From Halomonas ramblicola (GTDB taxonomy: Bacteria > Pseudomonadota > Gammaproteobacteria > Pseudomonadales > Halomonadaceae): DNA of 64,000 nucleotides. The stretch covers positions 301,630-365,629 of the forward strand of contig NZ_JAUFPL010000028.1 of assembly GCF_030409215.1 (NCBI RefSeq), in the 5' to 3' direction. Below, one piece after another: positions 46,258 through 57,159 of this stretch. Position 1 is the first letter of the stretch; each line of letters begins with the position of its first letter. Position numbers and translations under genes: made by a program. The notes under the pieces were generated by a model. The model was given only the letters and a program-made list of their open reading frames with translations, was not told where the DNA came from and did not search any database.

Positions 46258-47735
46258 AGGGTCACCTCGTCGAGCTTGAGCGCCGCCTCGGCCAGCGCCA
46301 GCGAGATGCCGCCGACGTCGCCGGCGCCCTGGGTGATCAGGATGTCGTCGGGGCGCAGCACCTTGCTCAGCAGCTCGGGCAGCTCGGCCTTGTCCTGGAC
46401 GAAGATCGGGTCGACGCCGCCGCGCTGACGGATCGAACCCGCCAGGCTGCGCCCCTCGGCGCCGGGGATCGGCGCCTCGCCGGCGCTGTAGACGTCGAGC
46501 AGCAGCAGGGTGTCGACGCCGGCCAGCACCCGCACGAAGTCCTCGTAGAGGTCGCGGGTGCGGGTGTAGCGATGGGGCTGATAGACCATCACCAGGCGGC
46601 GCTCGGGCCAACCGGCGCGCACCGCCCGGATCACCATCTCCACCTCGCGGGGATGGTGGCCGTAGTCGTCCACCAGCATCACCTCGCCCGCCCCGCCCGG
46701 GGCCGCGAAGTGGCCGTGGACCTGGAAACGCCGTCCCACCCCCTGGAAGCCGGCCAGGCCGTGCAGGATGGCGGCGTCGTCCACCCCGGCATCCGTGGCC
46801 ACGGCGATGGCGGCCAGGGCATTGAGGGCGTTGTGGTGGCCGGGCATGGCCAGGCGCACGGGCAACGGCGCCAGGTCGCCGGGCCGCCGGGCGGTGAAGC
46901 GCACCTCCCCTTCCGCCTGGACGAAGTCCTCGATCCGGTAGTCGGCGTCCTCGCTGAAGCCATAGGTGACGAACTGGCGGCTGACCCGGTCGAGCAGGCC
47001 GCGCACGTCGTCGTCGTCGATGCACAGGATCGCCAGGCCGTAGAACGGCAGGTTGTGCAGGAACTCCAGGAAGGTGCCCTTGAGCTTCTCGAAGTCGCCG
47101 CCGTAGGTGGCCATGTGGTCGGCGTCGATGTTGGTGACGATGGCCACCATGGGCTGGAGGTGCAGGAAGGAGGCGTCGGACTCGTCGGCCTCGGCCACCA
47201 GGTAGTCGCCCTCGCCCAGGCGCGCGTTGGTGCCGGCGCTGGTCAGCCGGCCGCCGATCACGAAGGTCGGGTCGAGGCCACCCTCGCCCAGCAGGGTGGC
47301 GGTGAGGCTGGTGGTGGTGGTCTTGCCGTGGGTGCCGGCCACGGCGATGCCGTGGCGGAAGCGCATCAGCTCGGCGAGCATTTCGGCGCGGCGCACCACC
47401 GGCACGCGGTGATCATGGGCCCAGCGGATCTCCGGATTGGCCTCGTCCACCGCGGTGGAGACCACCACCACGTCGGCGCCGGCGACGTGCTCGGCGGCGT
47501 GGCCGATGGCCACGCGGATGCCGCACTGGCGCAGGCGCGCCACCACCGCCGACTCGCGGAGGTCGCTGCCGCTGACGGCATAGCCCTGGTTGGCGAGCAC
47601 CTCGGCGATGCCGCACATGCCGGCACCGCCGATGCCCACGAAATGGATGTGCCGGATGCGGCGCATGCCCAGGCCCCGGCCATTGGGTGCCGGGACGGCC
47701 TGGCCGGGCACCGGGCGTGATCTGCTATCGCTCAA
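46254..47735 (-). CDS. murC: UDP-N-acetylmuramate--L-alanine ligase MurC
   Basis: Adds L-Ala to UDP-MurNAc; cytoplasmic. The N-terminal Rossmann motif [24 protein letters not shown] and ATP loop [12 protein letters not shown] are clear. The ATG at 47666 gives only 470 residues and no ribosome-binding site; a TTG at 47735, overlapping the end of murG with GGAGA six nt upstream, adds 23 residues and gives 493, close to E. coli MurC (491, which also has about 15 residues before MRR). The TTG start is preferred but not certain. Confidence 0.92.
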   Translation of the reverse strand: MSDSRSRPVPGQAVPAPNGRGLGMRRIRHIHFVGIGGAGMCGIAEVLANQGYAVSGSDLRESAVVARLRQCGIRVAIGHAAEHVAGADVVVVSTAVDEANPEIRWAHDHRVPVVRRAEMLAELMRFRHGIAVAGTHGKTTTTSLTATLLGEGGLDPTFVIGGRLTSAGTNARLGEGDYLVAEADESDASFLHLQPMVAIVTNIDADHMATYGGDFEKLKGTFLEFLHNLPFYGLAILCIDDDDVRGLLDRVSRQFVTYGFSEDADYRIEDFVQAEGEVRFTARRPGDLAPLPVRLAMPGHHNALNALAAIAVATDAGVDDAAILHGLAGFQGVGRRFQVHGHFAAPGGAGEVMLVDDYGHHPREVEMVIRAVRAGWPERRLVMVYQPHRYTRTRDLYEDFVRVLAGVDTLLLLDVYSAGEAPIPGAEGRSLAGSIRQRGGVDPIFVQDKAELPELLSKVLRPDDILITQGAGDVGGISLALAEAALKLDEVTL

Positions 47736-48813
47736 AACCTGTCTCCATGCAGCCGGCCACCAGGCGCTCGACGGCGTCGAGATGCGCACAGGCCCGCGCC
47801 TGCGCCGCCATGGTGGCGAGTGTGTCGGGGTCGAGCAGCGTCGCCAGGCGCTCGGCCAGCGTCGCCGCGGTAAGATCCGTCTGGGGCAGCAGCCCGGCGG
47901 CGCCCTCCTCCACCAGGGCCCGGGCGTTGGCGGTCTGGTGGTCGTCAACGGCGTGGGGGAAGGGCACGAAGAGCGCCGGCTTGGCCGCGGCGGCCAGCTC
48001 CGCCACGGTCAGCGCCCCAGCGCGACACACCACCAGGTCCGCCCAGGCGTAGGCCCCGGCCATGTCATCGATAAAGGCCGTGACGTCCGCTTCGAGGCCG
48101 TGCCGCTCATAGGCCTCCCGGGTCGTCGCGTCCTTGTCGCGGCCCGCCTGGTGGCGCACCTCGGGGCGCGCGGCCTCGGGGAGTCGGGCCAGGGCCTCGG
48201 GCAGGCGCTCGTTCAGCGCCTGGGCGCCCAGGGAGCCGCCCACCACCAGCAGGCGCAGGCGACGCCCGGCCATCTCGGCGGCGCCCCGCGACGCCTCGCC
48301 CAGGGCGGCGATCTCCATCCGCACCGGGTTGCCGACCACCTCCGAGCGCCCGGGGAAGGCCTGGGGAAAGGCGGCATAGACCCGCCGCGCCAGCCGGGCC
48401 AGGGAGCGGTTGGTCAGCCCCGCCACGGCGTTCTGCTCGTGGATCACCAGCGGGCGCCTGGCCAGCCAGGCGGCGAGCCCCCCGGGACCGCTGGCGAAGC
48501 CGCCCAATCCCACCACCAGCTGGGGATCGAAGGTGCGGATCACCCGCCACGCCTGCCACACCGCCCGCGTCAGGTTGAAGGGGGCCAGCAGCCAGCCGGC
48601 GGCGCCCTTGCCGCGCAGGCCGGCCACGGCGATGCGGTGCAGCGGGATGTCGGCCTCGGGCACCAGGCGGTTCTCGATGCCGCGCGGGCTGCCCAGCCAG
48701 GCCACCTCGACGCCACGGGCCTGCAGGCCGCGGGCCAGGGAGAGCGCGGGAATGACGTGACCGCCGGTGCCGCCGGCCATGATCAGGGCGCGTCGCGGGG
48801 GGGACTGGTTCAC
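47725..48813 (-). CDS. murG: Lipid II synthase MurG
   Basis: Glycosyltransferase adding GlcNAc to lipid I on the inner face of the membrane, 362 residues. [19 protein letters not shown] at the N-terminus, [16 protein letters not shown], and the UDP-GlcNAc site [18 protein letters not shown] with [38 protein letters not shown] start at 48813 overlaps the ftsW stop (GTGA). Confidence 0.96.
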   Translation of the reverse strand: MNQSPPRRALIMAGGTGGHVIPALSLARGLQARGVEVAWLGSPRGIENRLVPEADIPLHRIAVAGLRGKGAAGWLLAPFNLTRAVWQAWRVIRTFDPQLVVGLGGFASGPGGLAAWLARRPLVIHEQNAVAGLTNRSLARLARRVYAAFPQAFPGRSEVVGNPVRMEIAALGEASRGAAEMAGRRLRLLVVGGSLGAQALNERLPEALARLPEAARPEVRHQAGRDKDATTREAYERHGLEADVTAFIDDMAGAYAWADLVVCRAGALTVAELAAAAKPALFVPFPHAVDDHQTANARALVEEGAAGLLPQTDLTAATLAERLATLLDPDTLATMAAQARACAHLDAVERLVAGCMETGFER

Positions 48814-50033
48814 GGGGCGGCTCCTCGGCTGTCGGAAGGTTCGGGACGCCCGCCCGGCCGATTGCGGGACGCGGTGGGTCGGGCGCGGCGCGCGGCGCGC
48901 CGGGTCTCGATATCGGCGCGCAGCAGCAGCGCCACCATGATGGCGCACACCAGCAGGCTCGAGCCGCCGTAGCTGAGCAGCGGCAGGGTCAGCCCCTTGG
49001 TGGGCAGCATGCCGCTGCTCACCGCGATGTTGATGAAGGCCTGGGCACCGATCACCAGGGCGATGCCGTAGCTGAGGTAGGCGGCGAAGGGCAGCCCCGC
49101 CAGCTCGGCACGTCGTCCCACGGCCATGGCGCGCCACACCAGCAGGGCGAACAGCCCGATCACCCCCACCGCGCCGAACAGCCCCAGCTCCTCGGCCAGC
49201 ACGGCGAACACGAAGTCGGTATGCGCCTCGGGCAGGTAGAAGAGCTTCTGGACGCTGTTGCCCAGGCCCATCCCCAGCCAGCTGCCGCGACCGAAGGCAA
49301 TCAGCGCCTGGGTCAGCTGGTAACCGCTGGCGAACTGGTCGGCCCAGGGATCGACGAAACTGGTCAGGCGTGCCAGGCGATAGGGTTCGGCGATCGCCAG
49401 CAGGGCGCCACACGCCGCCACCAGCAGCGCCAGCAGCAAAAAGCGCCCCCAGGGCGCGCCGGCCATCAGCAGCATGCCCATCACGCAGCCGGTCATCACC
49501 ACCACGGCGCCATAGTCGGGCTCGAGGATCAGCAGCACGCCGAACAGGCCGAGTACCACCAGGGGACGCAGGAAGGCCCCCCACTGCCCGCGCACCTCGG
49601 CCAGGAAGCGCTCCAGGTAGCCGGCCAGGTAGACGATCAGGAACAGCTTGGCCAGCTCGGAGGCCTGGAGGTTGAAGGGCACGCCGGGCAGGGAGAGCCA
49701 GCGCTTGCTGCCGTTGATCTCGCGCCCCACCAGCAGCACCAGCGCCAGCAGGACGAGGCCCGTCAGCAGCAGCAGCGGGCCGTTGGCCTTCCACCAGGCC
49801 AGCGGCACCCGCAATACGCCGGCCGCCACGACCAGCGCCGCGACCAGGAAGATGCCGTGACGGATACTGAAGTACCAGGCGTTGCCGGTGAGGCTCGCCG
49901 CCACCTCGGAGGACGCCGAGGTCACCATTACCCAGCCCACCAGCATCAGCGCCAGGGCGGCCACCAGCAGCCAGCCGTCGCAGGGCTGGTCGCGGGTGGA
50001 GAGGGATTCGCGCAGTCGGGCCAGACGACTCAT
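48810..50033 (-). CDS. ftsW: Septal peptidoglycan glycosyltransferase FtsW
   Basis: SEDS-family polymerase of septal peptidoglycan, partner of FtsI; 407 residues, about ten membrane segments. LVGWVMVTSASSEVA in TM1, INGSKRWLSLPGVPFNLQASELAKLFLIVYLAGYL (SEDS signature) and GLTLPLLSYGGSSLLV near the C-terminus. Start overlaps murD stop (ATGA) and stop overlaps murG start. Confidence 0.97.
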   Translation of the reverse strand: MSRLARLRESLSTRDQPCDGWLLVAALALMLVGWVMVTSASSEVAASLTGNAWYFSIRHGIFLVAALVVAAGVLRVPLAWWKANGPLLLLTGLVLLALVLLVGREINGSKRWLSLPGVPFNLQASELAKLFLIVYLAGYLERFLAEVRGQWGAFLRPLVVLGLFGVLLILEPDYGAVVVMTGCVMGMLLMAGAPWGRFLLLALLVAACGALLAIAEPYRLARLTSFVDPWADQFASGYQLTQALIAFGRGSWLGMGLGNSVQKLFYLPEAHTDFVFAVLAEELGLFGAVGVIGLFALLVWRAMAVGRRAELAGLPFAAYLSYGIALVIGAQAFINIAVSSGMLPTKGLTLPLLSYGGSSLLVCAIMVALLLRADIETRRAARRARPTASRNRPGGRPEPSDSRGAAP

Positions 50034-51442
50034 GCGCCCTCCTCCGCCAGGTGGCGGGTCACCCAGCGACGGAAGGCATCGCCACGCGCTGCGAAACCGG
50101 GAAACTGGTCGAGGCTGGCGCAGGCCGGCGAGAGCAGCACGCAGTCGCCTGGCGCAGCGATGGCCGCCGCCCTCTGCAGGGCGGCTTCCAGGTCATCGGC
50201 GCGCGTCAGGGGCAGCTGCCCGACCAGGGCGGCCTCCAGGCTCGCGGCATCCTCACCGAACAGGATCGCCTCGCGGCCGAAGCGCGCCAGGGGCGCGGCC
50301 AGCGGCGTGAAGTCGGCGCCCTTGCCCACGCCCCCGGCCAGCAGGATCAGTCGCCCCTCGAGGGTGGGCCCGAGCCCGGCGATGGCGGCCAGGGTCGCGC
50401 CCACGTTGGTGCCCTTGGAGTCGTTGATCCAGCGCACCCCGCCGGCCTCGGCCACCAGCTCGCCGCGGTGCGGCAGGCCCGGGAAGCATCGCAGCACCGC
50501 GCACATGGCCGCCAGCGGCAGGCCCAGGCGGTGGCCCATGGCCAGGGCCGCCAGGGCATTGGCCTGGTTGTGGCGTCCCGGCAGGCGCACCTCGGCGGCC
50601 GGCATCAGCGGCGTCGTACCGTGCATCAGCCAATCGCGGCCCTCGCGGCCGGCGATGCCCCAGTCGTCGCCCGCGGGGGCGCCCGTGGTGAAGCGATCCA
50701 GGGCCGGCACGGGGGCATCGGGCCAGGTCATGGGATCCTCGGCGTTGACCACGGCATGGCGGGCGCCGCGGAAGATGCCCAGCTTGGCGGCGCGGTAGCC
50801 GGCCATGTCGCCGTGGCGGTCCAGGTGGTCCTCGGAGAGGTTGAGGAAGGCCGCCGTCTCGGCGCCCAGCCGCGGCGTGGTCTCGAGCTGGAAGCTGGAG
50901 AGCTCGAGCACGAAGAGCTCCGCGTCGGGCGCCGCGTCGAGCAGGTCCAGGGCCGGGGTCCCCAGGTTGCCGCCCACCGCCACGTGCACCCCCGCCTCGC
51001 GGGCCATCTCGCCGACCAGGGTGGTGACAGTGGACTTGGCGTTGGCCCCGGTGATGGCGGCGATGGGCGCGCGGGCCTCGCGCACGAAGAGCGCCATCTC
51101 GCCCACCACCAGGGGCTCGCCGGTGGCCGCGCGGGTGCGTCCGGCCAGTGCCTCGAGCCCCGGGGTGCCCGGATCCACCCCGGGGCTCACCACCACCTCC
51201 TCCACCGTGGCGAGATCGAGCCCGGTCAGCGGTCCCAGGTGCACCGCCACGCCGGGATGGGCGGCACGGAAGTCGTCCAGCCCGGGGGGAGCCGCGCGGG
51301 TATCGGCGACCATGAAGGGCACCCCTCGCCGCCCCAGGTGGCGGCAGATGGCGCGCCCCGAGAGCCCCAGCCCCACCACCAGGGTGATGCCTTCGGGTAT
51401 CCTGACCATGCCCCCTGCCTCGCTCGTGCCGTCGGAATGCAT
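50030..51442 (-). CDS. murD: UDP-N-acetylmuramoylalanine--D-glutamate ligase MurD
   Basis: Adds D-Glu to UDP-MurNAc-L-Ala, 470 residues from the ATG at 51442, which overlaps the mraY stop (TGATG). A second ATG 11 codons later (MVRIPEGITLVVGLGLSG) is the alternative. ATP loop ITGANAKSTVTTLVGEMA and WINDSKGTNVGAT are typical of MurD. The P-loop reads GANAKST rather than the usual GTNGKST, a conservative change also seen in some relatives. Confidence 0.95.
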   Translation of the reverse strand: MHSDGTSEAGGMVRIPEGITLVVGLGLSGRAICRHLGRRGVPFMVADTRAAPPGLDDFRAAHPGVAVHLGPLTGLDLATVEEVVVSPGVDPGTPGLEALAGRTRAATGEPLVVGEMALFVREARAPIAAITGANAKSTVTTLVGEMAREAGVHVAVGGNLGTPALDLLDAAPDAELFVLELSSFQLETTPRLGAETAAFLNLSEDHLDRHGDMAGYRAAKLGIFRGARHAVVNAEDPMTWPDAPVPALDRFTTGAPAGDDWGIAGREGRDWLMHGTTPLMPAAEVRLPGRHNQANALAALAMGHRLGLPLAAMCAVLRCFPGLPHRGELVAEAGGVRWINDSKGTNVGATLAAIAGLGPTLEGRLILLAGGVGKGADFTPLAAPLARFGREAILFGEDAASLEAALVGQLPLTRADDLEAALQRAAAIAAPGDCVLLSPACASLDQFPGFAARGDAFRRWVTRHLAEEGA

Positions 51443-52524
51443 CAGCGCACCTTGAGGGTGGCCAGGCCGATCAGCACCAGCACCACGGTGATGATCCAGA
51501 AGCGCACGATGACCCTCGGCTCCGGCCAGCCCTTGAGCTCGTAGTGGTGATGCAGCGGGGCCATGCGGAAGATGCGCCGGCCGGTGAGCTTGTAGGAGCC
51601 CACCTGGAGGATCACCGAGACGGTCTCCATGACGAAGATGCCGCCCATGACGAAGAGCACGATCTCCTGGCGCACGATCACCGCTACCACGCCCAGGGCC
51701 GCGCCCAGGGCGAGCGCCCCCACGTCGCCCATGAACACCTGGGCGGGGTAGGTGTTGAACCACAAAAAGCCCAGCCCGGCGCCGGCGATGGTGGCACAGA
51801 ACACCGCCAGCTCGCCGGCGCCGGGGATGTTGGGGATCTGCAGGTAGTCGGCGAACACCGCGTTGCCGCTGGCGTAGGCGAACACCGCCAGGCCCATGGC
51901 CACCAGCACCGTGGGCATGATCGCCAGGCCGTCGAGGCCGTCGGTGAGGTTCACGGCGTTGGAGCTGCCCACGATCACCAGGTAGGTGAGCACCACGTAG
52001 AGGACGCCCAGTTGCAGCACCACGTCCTTGAACAGCGGCACGATCAGGCTGGTCTCCACCGGCGAGGCCGCCGTGAGGTAGAGCAGCACGGCGGCGACCA
52101 GGCCGATCAGCGACTGCCAGAAGTACTTCCAGCGCGCCGGCAGGCCACGGGGGTTCTTCTCCACCACCTTGCGATAGTCGTCGACCCAGCCGATGGCGCC
52201 GAAGCCCAGGGTCACGGCCAGCACGATCCACACGTAGTGGTTGGCCAGGTCGCCCCACAGCAGGCTACTCACGGCGATGGCCATGAGGATCATGGCCCCG
52301 CCCATGGTCGGGGTGCCGGCCTTGGAGAGGTGCGACTGGGGGCCGTCATCGCGCACCGCCTGGCCGATCTGCCGTTCGACCAGGCGACGGATCATCACCG
52401 GTCCCAGCCACAGACAGAGCACCAGGGCGGTGAGCGTGCCCAGGATCATCCTCAGGGTGAGGTAGTTGAAGACGTTGAAGGCGCTGAAGTGCTGCGCCAG
52501 GAAGTCAGCCAGAAAGAGGAGCAT
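51442..52524 (-). CDS. mraY: Phospho-N-acetylmuramoyl-pentapeptide transferase MraY
   Basis: Integral membrane enzyme making lipid I, 360 residues (exactly E. coli length), ten TM segments. [41 protein letters not shown] with catalytic aspartates, [11 protein letters not shown] and the [15 protein letters not shown] end are all conserved. Nine nt after murF. Confidence 0.98.
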   Translation of the reverse strand: MLLFLADFLAQHFSAFNVFNYLTLRMILGTLTALVLCLWLGPVMIRRLVERQIGQAVRDDGPQSHLSKAGTPTMGGAMILMAIAVSSLLWGDLANHYVWIVLAVTLGFGAIGWVDDYRKVVEKNPRGLPARWKYFWQSLIGLVAAVLLYLTAASPVETSLIVPLFKDVVLQLGVLYVVLTYLVIVGSSNAVNLTDGLDGLAIMPTVLVAMGLAVFAYASGNAVFADYLQIPNIPGAGELAVFCATIAGAGLGFLWFNTYPAQVFMGDVGALALGAALGVVAVIVRQEIVLFVMGGIFVMETVSVILQVGSYKLTGRRIFRMAPLHHHYELKGWPEPRVIVRFWIITVVLVLIGLATLKVR

Positions 52525-52533
52525 GTATCGCGT

Positions 52534-53901
52534 TCACTCTGTTGTGTCCTCGCGCAGCGCCGCCACCACGCGCTCCATGGCGGCGCTGCGCGACCCCTTG
52601 ACCAGCACGCTGGCCCCGCGGGGAAGATGGTCGAGGACGTGGCGCACCAGCGCCTCGCGCTCGTCGAAGTGGCACCCACCCTCGCCGAAGGCCCGGCTGG
52701 CGGGCCACGCCGCCTCGCCGAGGGTGCCCAGGAAAGCGATCCCCAATTCCCGTGCGTGGCGCCCGATCTCGGCATGCAACCGCTCGGACGCCTCTCCCAA
52801 CTCGCCCATGGCGCCCAGCAGGCACCAGTGCGGCCCGGGCAGCGTGACCAGCAGGTCCAGCGCCGCCTTCACCGCGCCGGGGTTGGCGTTATAGGTATCG
52901 TCCAGCAACCGCGAGCCCTTGACCCCCGTCTCTACGGCGAGGCGCCCCGGCATGGGCGCCACCGCCTCCAGCCCCGCCACCACCTCGGCGGCAGGCACGC
53001 CCAGGGCCAGGGCGGCGGCGGCGGCGGCCAGGGCATTGGCCAGGTTGTGGCGCCCCATCAGGCGGAGTTCGACGCGCCCCTGCTCGTGGCCGTCGACGAC
53101 AAGCGTGAAAGCATAGCGCCCGAGGGCATCGCAGGCCAGCGCCCGGGCGCCGACCCTGGCCTCCTCGCCCAGGCCGAAGTCGAGCACCTCCCGGGGGGCG
53201 GCCAGGCACGCCCAGGTGGCGAAGTAGGCATCGTCACGATTGAGCACCGCCACCCCGTCGGCGGGCAGGCCGGCGAGGATCTCCGCCTTGGCCTGGGCGA
53301 TGCGCCCCATGCCGCCGAACTCGCCGACATGGGCGCCGGTGACATTGGTGATCACCGCCACCGCCGGCTCGGCCAGGGCCACTGTCCAGGCGATCTCACC
53401 CACATGGTTGGCGCCCAGCTCCACCACCGCCTGGCGATGCTCGGGGGCCAGCTCGAGCAGCGTCAGCGGCGCGCCGATATCGTTGTTGAGGTTGCCCCGG
53501 GTGGCCAGCGTCGCGCCACGCCGCCCCAGGATGGCGGCCAGCAGCTCCTTGACGGTGGTCTTGCCGCTGTTGCCGGTGACCGCCGCCAGCGGCCCGCCCC
53601 AGGCGCGACGCCGGGCCCGTCCCAGCAGCCCCAGGGCCAGGCGGGTATCGGCCACCACCAGCTGCGGCAGCGGGTCGTCCACCGGCCGCTCCACCACCGC
53701 CGCCACCGCGCCGGCCTCGCGGGCCTCGCCGAGGAAGTCGTGGGCGTCGAAGCGCTCGCCGTGCAGCGCCACGAAGAGGCTGCCCGGGGCGAGTTGCCGG
53801 GTATCGGTGACGATCGCCTCGATCGCCGGGGCCTGGGTCGGCGCCGGCAGGCCCAGGGCCTCGGCCACCTCGGCGAGGGTCGCGAGTCCGACGTCGCTCA
53901 T
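52534..53901 (-). CDS. murF: UDP-MurNAc-tripeptide D-alanyl-D-alanine ligase MurF
   Basis: Adds D-Ala-D-Ala to complete the UDP-MurNAc-pentapeptide, 455 residues. VTDTRQLAPGSLFVAL, ATP loop AVTGNSGKTTVKELLAAIL, and ELGANHVGEIAWTV are the family motifs. ATG at 53901 overlaps the murE stop (ATGA). Confidence 0.96.
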   Translation of the reverse strand: MSDVGLATLAEVAEALGLPAPTQAPAIEAIVTDTRQLAPGSLFVALHGERFDAHDFLGEAREAGAVAAVVERPVDDPLPQLVVADTRLALGLLGRARRRAWGGPLAAVTGNSGKTTVKELLAAILGRRGATLATRGNLNNDIGAPLTLLELAPEHRQAVVELGANHVGEIAWTVALAEPAVAVITNVTGAHVGEFGGMGRIAQAKAEILAGLPADGVAVLNRDDAYFATWACLAAPREVLDFGLGEEARVGARALACDALGRYAFTLVVDGHEQGRVELRLMGRHNLANALAAAAAALALGVPAAEVVAGLEAVAPMPGRLAVETGVKGSRLLDDTYNANPGAVKAALDLLVTLPGPHWCLLGAMGELGEASERLHAEIGRHARELGIAFLGTLGEAAWPASRAFGEGGCHFDEREALVRHVLDHLPRGASVLVKGSRSAAMERVVAALREDTTE

Positions 53902-55400
53902 GGCGCGCCCTCCCCGGCCCGGGCCGCCAGCGCCCGCCCGGCGGCGTCACGGTCCGAGAAGGGGTGGCGCACCCCGGCGATCTCCTGGTAGGTCTCGTGA
54001 CCCTTGCCGGCGATCAGCACCACGTCCTCGGCGCCCGCCTCGGCCAGCGTCCGGGCGATGGCCACGCCGCGGCCATCCATCACCCAGGCCTGGCCACGGG
54101 CCGCCGGCGACAGGCCCGCCAGCACCTGCCGGCGGATCGCCTCGGGATCCTCGCCGCGGGGGTTGTCGTCGGTGATCACCAGGCGGTCGGCGTGACGCTC
54201 GGCGGCGGCGGCCATCAGCGGGCGCTTGCCCGGGTCGCGATCGCCGCCGCAGCCGAACAGGCACCACAGCCGCCCGCTGCCGGGCAGGTGGTCGCGCAGC
54301 GCCGCCAGGGCGTTGTCCAGGGCGTCCGGGGTGTGGGCGTAGTCGATCACCACCGCGGGGGCACCGGGCCGCGCCAGGATCTCCATGCGCCCGGGCACCG
54401 GCGACAGCTCGGCCGCCGCGGCGAACAGCGCCGCGAGGTCGTGGCCCAGGCCGTGGAGGGTGGCCATGGCCAGCAGGACGTTGTCCAGGTTGAAGCGCCC
54501 CACCAGGGGCAGCGCGAGCTCGCGCTCGCCGTCCGGGGTCGCCACCAGGGCCCGCTGTCCCGTGCCGTGGGGGAAGCGCTCCAGCACCCTCAGGGTGACC
54601 GCCTCGTCACGGCCGCTGGCCAGCACCCGCACGCCGGCGGGCAGGCCGGCCAGCATCAGCCGTGCCAGGGGATCGTCGCCGTTGACCACGGCCAGCTCGA
54701 GCTCCTCGCGCCGGAACAGCCGGGCCTTGGCGGCGGCGTAGGCGGCCATGCCGCCGTGGTAGTCGAGGTGGTCGCGGCTGAGGTTGGTGAACACCGCCGC
54801 CTTGACCCGGCAGCCGTCGAGGCGCCCCTGCTCGAGGGCGTGGGAGGAGACCTCCATGGCCACCCGGCCGATGCCGGCGGCCGCCAGCTCGCCCAGGGCC
54901 GCCTGCAATGCCAGGGGCCCGGGGGTGGTCAGCCCGCCCTCGGCCAGGGCACCGGGCCGGCCGTGGCCGAGGGTGCCGATCACCCCGGCATCGACCCCCA
55001 GGGCGAGACTCAGCTCGGCGAGGTAGTGGGTCACCGAGCTCTTGCCGTTGGTGCCGGTGACGCCGACCAGTTCCAGGGCGTCGGGTACCGCGAAGAGCGC
55101 CCGGCCCAGCTCGCCCAGGCGCTCGCGCAGCCCCTCCAGGGCCACCACGCCCGGCGCCTCGGGACAGACGCGGCCGTCGCCGACGTGGCACAGCACCAGT
55201 GCCGCCCCGGCGGCCAGGGCGGCGTCGATATGGTCGCGGCCATCGGCGGCCACGCCCGGCAGTGCCACGAAGACATCGCCGGGGTCGAGGGCACGGCTGT
55301 CGAGGCACAGGCGCACCTCGGGTGCCGCCAGGGACGGCGGCGGCGTCTCCGGCCAGAGCCGGGACAGGGCATCGATCAACCGGGAGGTGGCTAGCTGCAT
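53898..55400 (-). CDS. murE: UDP-MurNAc-tripeptide synthetase MurE (meso-DAP adding)
   Basis: Adds meso-diaminopimelate to UDP-MurNAc-dipeptide, 500 residues. ATP loop VGVTGTNGKSSVTHYLAELS; the DNPR motif (VITDDNPRGEDPE) indicates meso-DAP rather than lysine; C-terminal IAGKGHETYQEI. Start MQLATSRLIDALSRLWPE at 55400 is 37 nt after ftsI. Confidence 0.96.
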   Translation of the reverse strand: MQLATSRLIDALSRLWPETPPPSLAAPEVRLCLDSRALDPGDVFVALPGVAADGRDHIDAALAAGAALVLCHVGDGRVCPEAPGVVALEGLRERLGELGRALFAVPDALELVGVTGTNGKSSVTHYLAELSLALGVDAGVIGTLGHGRPGALAEGGLTTPGPLALQAALGELAAAGIGRVAMEVSSHALEQGRLDGCRVKAAVFTNLSRDHLDYHGGMAAYAAAKARLFRREELELAVVNGDDPLARLMLAGLPAGVRVLASGRDEAVTLRVLERFPHGTGQRALVATPDGERELALPLVGRFNLDNVLLAMATLHGLGHDLAALFAAAAELSPVPGRMEILARPGAPAVVIDYAHTPDALDNALAALRDHLPGSGRLWCLFGCGGDRDPGKRPLMAAAAERHADRLVITDDNPRGEDPEAIRRQVLAGLSPAARGQAWVMDGRGVAIARTLAEAGAEDVVLIAGKGHETYQEIAGVRHPFSDRDAAGRALAARAGEGAP

Positions 55401-55437
55401 GGCTGGCCTCGCTGCCTGGCGGTATGCGGCATATCGG

Positions 55438-57159
55438 TCATGGCGTCTCCCTGGGCGGGCGCTGGTCGGGGGGCACGTCGAGCAGGCGCAGGGCACTGCC
55501 GGCGATGCGCGAGAACACCGGGGCGGCTACCGCCCCGCCGTAGTAGTCGTCGCCGCGAGGGCGGTCGATCATCACCACCACGACGATGCGCGGATCCGAC
55601 ACCGGCACGATGCCGGCGAAGAGGCTGCGGTAGGCGTCCTGTTCATAGCCGCCGGCGGAGGACTTGCGCACCGTGCCGGTCTTGCCGGCGACCCGGTAGC
55701 CGGGCACCACGGCGCGGCGTGCCCCGGTGTCCGGCTGCACCACCTGCTCCATGATGCGCAGCAGGTCGTGGGCCACCTCGGGATCGATGGTCGGGGTTCC
55801 CTCCGGCGCCTCGTTCAGGCGCAGCAGCGACGGCGGCATCCGCTCGCCGTCGTTGGCCAGTGCCGTGTAGGCGCTGGCCAGCTGCAGGGCCGAGACCGAC
55901 AGCCCATAGCCGTAGGAGAGCGCCGCCCACTGGCTGCGCGACCAGCGCACCGGCGCCGGCAGGGTACCGGTGGCCTCGCCCGGGAAGCCGGTCTCCGGGC
56001 TCAGGCCGAGGCCGAGCCGGCGGTAGAGATCGGGCACCAGGGGATCGTCGAGCTCCAGCACCAGCTTGGACATGCCGATGTTGGAGGACTTCTCGAGGAT
56101 CCCGGCCAGGGTCAGCTCGCCGTAGTCGCGGATGTCGTGGATGGTGAAGCGGTCGATGCGCATCCAGCCCGGCGAGGTGTCCACCACGGTGTCGCGGTCG
56201 AAGCGGCCGCTCTCCATGATCGCCGCCATGGCCAGCGGCTTCATCACCGAGCCCGGCTCGAAGACGTCGACGATGGCCTGGTTGCGCAGGCCACGAGGGT
56301 CGAGCCCGGCACGGTTGTTGGGGTTGTAGGAAGGCTGGTTGGCCATGGCCAGCACCTCGCCGGTGCGGGCATCGAGCATCGTCACCACCCCGCCGTCGGC
56401 GTCGTGCTCGGCCACCGCCGCCTTGAGTTCGCGGTAGGCCATGTACTGCAGACGCTGGTCGATGGCCAGCGTCAGCTCGCCGCCGGGCTTCGCCTCGCGC
56501 AGCACCTCCAGGTCGCGGACCAGGCGGCCGCGGCGGTCCTTGAGCACGCGCCGCTGGCCGGGGGTGCCGGCCAGGTAGGGCTGATAGGCGAGCTCGAGCC
56601 CCTCCTGGCCCACGTCGTCGACGTTGGTGACGCCGAGCAACTGGGCGGTCACCTCACCGGCCGGATAGTAGCGCTTGTACTCGTTGCGCGGATAGACGCC
56701 GGGGATGCGCAGGTCCATCACCTCCTGGGCGGCCTCGGGCGTCATCTGGCGACGCAGGTACATGAACTCGCGTTCGGCATAGCGCGCCAGGCGCTCGTCC
56801 AGCGCCTCGGGATCCTGGCCCAGCGCCCGAGCCAGCTGGAAGCGCTGGATGGGATCCTCGGGCACCTCCTCGGGGTTGGCCCAGAGGGTCACCACCGGGG
56901 TGGAGATCGCCAGCGGCTCGCCGTGGCGGTCGGCGATCATCCCACGGTGGGCCGGCAGGGTGTCGGTGCGCAGGGTGCGGGCGTCGCCCTGGCCCTGCAG
57001 GAAGGGGCGGTCGACCACGTGGAGGATGGCGATGCGCCCCACCAGCAAGCCCAGCGCCAGCAGCACCACGCCCAGCATCAGGCCATAGCGCAGCCGACCC
57101 ATGGGCGCCATGGGCGGTGGGCGGCGCGGGGTGACGGCACGACGCACCTCGGTGCTCAT
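55438..57159 (-). CDS. ftsI: Septal transpeptidase FtsI (PBP3)
   Basis: Class B penicillin-binding protein cross-linking septal peptidoglycan, 573 residues. Cytoplasmic Arg-rich start, TM at about 27-49, pedestal domain, then transpeptidase motifs: Ser304-V-M-Lys307 (FEPGSVMKP), SSN at 358-360, KTGT at 493-496. ATG at 57159 overlaps the ftsL stop. Partner of FtsW. Confidence 0.97.
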   Translation of the reverse strand: MSTEVRRAVTPRRPPPMAPMGRLRYGLMLGVVLLALGLLVGRIAILHVVDRPFLQGQGDARTLRTDTLPAHRGMIADRHGEPLAISTPVVTLWANPEEVPEDPIQRFQLARALGQDPEALDERLARYAEREFMYLRRQMTPEAAQEVMDLRIPGVYPRNEYKRYYPAGEVTAQLLGVTNVDDVGQEGLELAYQPYLAGTPGQRRVLKDRRGRLVRDLEVLREAKPGGELTLAIDQRLQYMAYRELKAAVAEHDADGGVVTMLDARTGEVLAMANQPSYNPNNRAGLDPRGLRNQAIVDVFEPGSVMKPLAMAAIMESGRFDRDTVVDTSPGWMRIDRFTIHDIRDYGELTLAGILEKSSNIGMSKLVLELDDPLVPDLYRRLGLGLSPETGFPGEATGTLPAPVRWSRSQWAALSYGYGLSVSALQLASAYTALANDGERMPPSLLRLNEAPEGTPTIDPEVAHDLLRIMEQVVQPDTGARRAVVPGYRVAGKTGTVRKSSAGGYEQDAYRSLFAGIVPVSDPRIVVVVMIDRPRGDDYYGGAVAAPVFSRIAGSALRLLDVPPDQRPPRETP

